From: an uncultured Muribaculaceae bacterium
GTDB lineage: Bacteria; Bacteroidota; Bacteroidia; Bacteroidales; Muribaculaceae
NCBI GenBank assembly: GCA_910585755.1
Contig: CAJUFH010000010.1
Location: 33,423-61,577 of the forward strand
Length of the DNA: 28,155 nucleotides
Direction: 5' to 3'
Position numbers and translations under genes: made by a program
Notes under the pieces: generated by a model
What the model was told of the DNA's origin: nothing
The model's input: the letters and a program-made list of their open reading frames with translations, nothing else
Database searches by the model: none
Part shown: positions 25,256 through 28,155 of the stretch, piece by piece
Numbering within the stretch: position 1 is the stretch's first letter
How the letters are laid out: every line of letters starts with the position of its first letter

Positions 25256-25263
25256 CAAAGTTA
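25256..25263 (-). promoter_or_regulatory. Bacteroidetes promoter of the rimP operon
   Basis: TAACTTTG on the - strand is an exact TAnnTTTG -7 element; TTGG lies 19 bp upstream in the -33 position. Predicted leader of roughly 50 nt. Confidence 0.6.
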
Positions 25264-25396
25264 CGCAAAATTTCCCGCCCCGCCAACTATTACCATTCCA
25301 TTTGCCCGACTCGCGTCAGCCTCCGGCGATAATTTAACGGTTAGAACTGAAAATTTATATATTTTTAACTATTTGCGGCTCTTCGTTTTGCTTAAA

Positions 25397-26306
25397 TCAG
25401 ATCTGGCGGAATGTCCAGGTGCCGATCTGCTCGTAGCTTTCATCCTCGTCCTCCTCCAGATAGCTCTCTTTGAACTTCATGGAGTTGTTGCCGGGGAAAG
25501 AGATGGTAACCACGCCGCTCGCATCCGGGTCGTACAGATGGTCGTAGTCCCACGAGTAGCGCAGAAGACCCTTCGACTGGTTTTCCCACCCCCAGGTCGA
25601 TACCGCCAGGGAGCTGTCGCCGTACTTCACCATATACGTCCCCGCCTTGGTGAAGATGACCTCTTTGGGAAGTTCTGATTCGTCTATTTCCTCGAAATCG
25701 TCGGCATCCGCGTCAGGGTCGAGCTTCGCAAGCGCCTCGTAAAGCGACCTGAGGTTCTCGATTTTCACCTCCTTGTCGAACATCTGTCTGCCGTCCACCT
25801 TGATTGTGAGGCGGAAATGGGTGATTTTCCAACTGCGGCAAAGGTTGTTGGTCATCTGGCTGTCGGGGTACTGCGTCTGGCGCTCCGCCGTGAGGGTGAA
25901 GTTCCGCCCGCCGTCAAGCGAGAAGTCGAGCGACGCCGCGGTATCCCCCTCCATATTGACCGTGATTGTGCCGAAACCCTCCAGCTCGTAGGTGTTGTCC
26001 CCGTTCTTGGTGTACTTTCCCTCGTAAATCTGGATTGTGCGGGAAGCCGACCTGATGATGCCCTTCTTCAGCGGCGCTCCCGGGTTGACCATCGTCGACG
26101 GCGTGATGATGTAGTTGCCGGCCGCTGTAAGCTCGACCGACCCGTAAGGCGATGTCGGCGAGTCGATTACGAACAGAGCCGCGTCAGTCTCGTATTTCGG
26201 AGTCGAAAGGGTCTCCCTCCTTGTCGTCGTCGTTGGAGCAAGAGGCGAAACCCGTGCAGATTGCGGCCGCCATAAGCGCGGCCCCGATGAATTTCCTGAT
26301 TTCCAT
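25397..26306 (-). pseudogene. Lipoprotein gene with an apparent +1 frameshift, function unknown
   Basis: The ATG at 26306 starts a clear lipoprotein signal peptide (MEIRKFIGAALMAAAICTGFASCSNDDD, lipobox FASC), but this frame stops after 40 codons. A second frame continues to 25397 and already reads sensible protein (ETLSTPKYETDAALFVIDSP) before its first ATG at 26092. The span of 910 bp is one base more than a multiple of three. Removing one G from the GAGGGAG at about 26213-26220 would join both frames into one 302-residue lipoprotein. The mature part is rich in beta-type and acidic text (NLCRSWKITHFRLTIKVDG, DPDADADDFEEIDESE) and ends with an extracellular-type WTFRQI. I do not recognise the family; a lipocalin-like fold is only a guess. 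A promoter element lies 32 bp upstream. Real mutation and sequencing error are both possible. Confidence 0.7.
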
Positions 26307-26337
26307 AGATTAATGTGGTGTGTTGGTTCTTTCCCGG

Positions 26338-26345
26338 CAAAAGTA
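26338..26345 (-). promoter_or_regulatory. -7 element for the lipoprotein gene
   Basis: Reads TACTTTTG on the - strand, an exact TAnnTTTG match, 31 bp before the ATG at 26306. No clear -33 TTTG. Confidence 0.45.
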
Positions 26346-26536
26346 CCACAAAAACCCCACTCTCCCCCTTTCCCCCGTCCTCTATTTTAATCCTTCCCCT
26401 CAATATTTAAATATTTTTAACTCAAATTCCTCCCCTCTTTTCCATTCCTTTGTATCCCGAAACTCTCCCCTCTTGGTTTCCTCTCCTCCCTACTCTCTGA
26501 GCTTCCCCCGAGGTTCCCTCCCGTCTTTCCCCCTGG

Positions 26537-26612
26537 CTTTCAATCCGAATGGGTTCTGGTCCCGGTGTGAGGGGCCGCGGCCCCGAAGCTGCCTCGCGAA
26601 GCCTCTTCCTCT
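26537..26612 (+). repeat. REP-like palindromic repeat, copy A (upstream of the transposase)
   Basis: The 76-bp element matches 27847-27922 with one mismatch; the first 67 bp are identical. It contains the perfect 14-bp palindrome GGGGCCGCGGCCCC at 26571-26584. Looser similarity extends about 25 bp further upstream. Confidence 0.93.
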
Positions 26613-26682
26613 CCTAAAGCCCCCTCCCTCTCCCCTTCGCCCCTCCTTTAAGCTAATCAATCCCTCCAAATACCCCTCCCCG

Positions 26683-27681
26683 ATGGAAGAAGAAAAAGAA
26701 AAGAAGCCTTCGGGGCGCCCCGGCTACGGTAAGGTTGTCTTTCCCCGCAGATACAACCGCCGTCTTCGGAACTTCGACTACTCCCGCCCCGCGATCTACC
26801 ATATAATCTTGAAAAAAGCCCCCGGTTGCCCGGCCTTCGGCAATCTTGCCGGCGACCCGGCCGTCAGGCCCGGTGAGCCGGGCTGCGCCCGAATCGACAA
26901 AACCCCTCTTGGAAAGCTGGTTAACAAGGAAATCTACAACTGGCCGCTCCGCTTTCCCGTCCTGCAGCTCTACCAGTATACCGTAATGCCCGACCATGTC
27001 CACATACTCCTGCGGGTCAAAGAAGAAATTCCTTTGAAATTAGGGTTTTATGTCGGTAAACTCAAAGAGATCGTCCAAAAAGCCTGGACCGGCGTAACAG
27101 TTGGCGAAGCCTCTCCTGCAGTCGTTTTCCAGGAAGGGTACACCGACCGCGTGCTCCATCCCGGCCGCGACCTTGATACCCTCTTCCGCTATATCCGCGA
27201 GAACCCCCACCGCCTCGCGATGCGCAAGCTGCATCCCGAATTTTTCCAGACCCTCAGAAACATAGAAATCGCAGGAGAGCAGTGGCAGGCTTACGGAAAC
27301 CTGTTCCTACTTCGCGACCCATTCGTGAGCGCCGTGGTAGTGCATACGCGACATACCCCCGAAGAGCGCGCCGCCCTCCGGGAGGAATGGCTCTGGAACG
27401 CCGCCAACGGCGGAGTGCTTGCGTCCCCCTTCATATCCCCGGCGGAAAACGCCATCCGCGAGGAAGCCGAAAAACTCGGTTCCCGCATAATCCACATCCA
27501 GGAAACCCCTTTCCCCGATCGTTACAAGCCAGAAGAGCGCCGTTTCAACCTCTGTTGCGAGGGAAAACTGCTTATTCTTGCCCCGATGCGCCCCCTTCCC
27601 GAAGAGCGCTTCCGTTACAAATGCCTCCATATGAACCGCATCGCCGAATACCTCGCCTCCCTTTCAGCCTCCCGCCGCTAA
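26683..27681 (+). CDS. REP-associated tyrosine transposase (RAYT, Y1/HUH) with extra C-terminal domain
   Basis: With the ATG at 26683 (MEEEKEKKPSGRPGYG) the protein has 332 residues; the open frame before it is low-complexity. The Y1 transposase core covers about residues 20-180: PAIYHIILKKAPG, then the HUH motif in YTVMPDHVHILLRV (H105 and H107), and a candidate catalytic tyrosine Y170 in LFRYIRENPHR. Such enzymes cut and rejoin single-stranded palindromic repeats. Typical single-domain relatives end soon after the NP motif. Here about 150 further residues follow, including GNLFLLRDP, VHTRHTPEE, GGVLASPFISPAENAIREEAEKLGSRII and EGKLLILAP, which read as alternating strands and helices, perhaps a Rossmann-like (DprA/SLOG-like) fold. 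The gene is bracketed by palindromic repeats, the expected partner DNA. There are no flanking insertion-sequence ends, so it looks like a resident gene. Confidence 0.88.
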   Translation: MEEEKEKKPSGRPGYGKVVFPRRYNRRLRNFDYSRPAIYHIILKKAPGCPAFGNLAGDPAVRPGEPGCARIDKTPLGKLVNKEIYNWPLRFPVLQLYQYTVMPDHVHILLRVKEEIPLKLGFYVGKLKEIVQKAWTGVTVGEASPAVVFQEGYTDRVLHPGRDLDTLFRYIRENPHRLAMRKLHPEFFQTLRNIEIAGEQWQAYGNLFLLRDPFVSAVVVHTRHTPEERAALREEWLWNAANGGVLASPFISPAENAIREEAEKLGSRIIHIQETPFPDRYKPEERRFNLCCEGKLLILAPMRPLPEERFRYKCLHMNRIAEYLASLSASRR

Positions 27682-27741
27682 CCCCTCCCCTGGCTTTTCT
27701 CCCTTTTCCCCGGCCCCTTTTCTCGGTCGCCTGTCCCCCTC

Positions 27742-27774
27742 GCCGCCGCGGCGGCTCGCACCGGGCCCAGAACC
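27742..27774 (-). repeat. REP-like repeat, copy B (inverted, diverged)
   Basis: Reverse complement of the 33-bp head of the RAYT repeat. The 14-bp palindrome here is GCCGCCGCGGCGGC (27742-27755); compared with copies A and C, two bases change on each arm in a matched way, so pairing is kept. The following 19 bp match the reverse complement of copy A at 17 positions. Confidence 0.8.
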
Positions 27775-27846
27775 GCCTCTTTGGTCCTCCTGGCTTCCCT
27801 CCCGCCTTCCCCTTTCCCTTGCTTATCCCTCCCGCCTTTCCCCCGC

Positions 27847-27922
27847 CTTTCAATCCGAATGGGTTCTGGTCCCGGTGTGAGGGGCCGCGGCCCCGAAGCT
27901 GCCTCGCGAAGCCCCTTCCTCT
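27847..27922 (+). repeat. REP-like palindromic repeat, copy C (downstream of the transposase)
   Basis: Same orientation as copy A, 1310 bp away, one mismatch in 76 bp. The palindrome GGGGCCGCGGCCCC is at 27881-27894. Confidence 0.93.
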
Positions 27923-28155
27923 TCCAAATCCCCCTCCCTTGCGAAGCCTCCCCCTTCCTCCGGCCCTCTTAATAGCCCGTAAATATCCCTAATTTCGGGA
28001 GCGTTATGGAAGAGAAACGGGGTTTTATTCGTATCTTCGCGGCGTAGCGCCGCGGGAAGCGGCGCGAATGTGATTCTATTTATATCTTACTTATTACCGC
28101 TCATTAGTGTCCACTAAAAAATCATAATAGCACTTTGAAATTATTGAAATTCAAT

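Larger units (their letters stand above)
26307..26682. other. Gene-free polypyrimidine stretch with promoter and RAYT repeat
   Basis: It holds the lipoprotein promoter on the - strand, an AT-rich patch (26400-26425), a long C/T-rich run on the + strand, and the first RAYT repeat. The frame of the transposase stays open through it, but the translation is low-complexity Ser/Pro/Phe text, so it is not taken as coding. Confidence 0.7.
27682..28155. other. Gene-free stretch downstream of the transposase
   Basis: C/T-rich up to about 27970, with an inverted and a direct RAYT repeat. A GC hairpin CGCGGCG-TAG-CGCCGCG lies at 28038-28054, with TTCGCG/CGCGAA words outside it. The last 85 bp are AT-rich and hold TTAGTG-TC-CACTAA (28104-28117). 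No protein frame here looks real. Confidence 0.7.

Noticed and set aside
26320..26682. 121-codon N-terminal extension of the transposase
   Set aside because: Ser/Pro/Phe low-complexity text from a polypyrimidine tract that also contains the REP copy; the core starts after the ATG at 26683.
27282..27992. 236-codon + strand frame overlapping the transposase end
   Set aside because: Arg/Pro-rich frame shadow that runs into the repeats; no start context.

Overview
The window is bacterial chromosome from a GC-rich member of the Bacteroidales. A Muribaculaceae-like lineage fits, but no rRNA or other species marker is present, so the family is an inference. The order rests on three things: a PorZ-type gene of the type IX secretion system, an outer-membrane barrel protein of a Bacteroidetes family, and several promoters of the Bacteroidetes TAnnTTTG type. 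Protein-coding genes fill most of it; I saw no tRNA, rRNA or CRISPR array.

Layout. Positions 1-2612 (+): the 3' part of an RsuA/RluB pseudouridine synthase gene with a repeat-rich N-terminal extension, then asnS. 2782-5628 (+): a large TonB-receptor-like barrel protein. 5798-6250 (-): dtd. 6251-6709: a gene-free stretch with a dense cluster of DnaA-box-like 9-mers next to AT-rich DNA, a candidate replication origin. 6710-13745 (+): nadA, leuS, rdgB and a porZ-like gene whose middle third is abruptly AT-rich. 13819-16472 (-): an AT-rich acyltransferase-3 gene coupled to an EptA-like phosphoethanolamine transferase. 16593-18479 (+): a second membrane alkaline-phosphatase-superfamily enzyme (LtaS-like). 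18648-25196 (-): rimP-nusA-infB-folK-TPM, a tightly packed operon with stop/start overlaps at its 3' end. 25397-26306 (-): a lipoprotein gene with an apparent one-base frameshift. 26683-27681 (+): a REP-associated tyrosine transposase (RAYT) gene carrying an extra C-terminal domain, bracketed by its own palindromic repeats.

How the genes fit together. Most of the window is housekeeping: translation (asnS, leuS, rimP, infB, dtd, pseudouridine synthase), transcription (nusA), cofactor and nucleotide metabolism (nadA, folK, rdgB). The accessory part concerns the cell envelope: porZ, eptA, the acyltransferase and the LtaS-like enzyme all point to secretion or decoration of surface glycolipids. 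Compositional breaks are concentrated in the porZ-acyltransferase region.

The most interesting signals are: (1) the RAYT locus, where an inverted repeat copy carries paired substitutions that keep a 14-bp palindrome intact, and whose transposase has an unusual C-terminal alpha/beta domain; (2) the origin-like cluster upstream of nadA; (3) three further families of small intergenic repeats, one with an exact 9-bp period over eight units.
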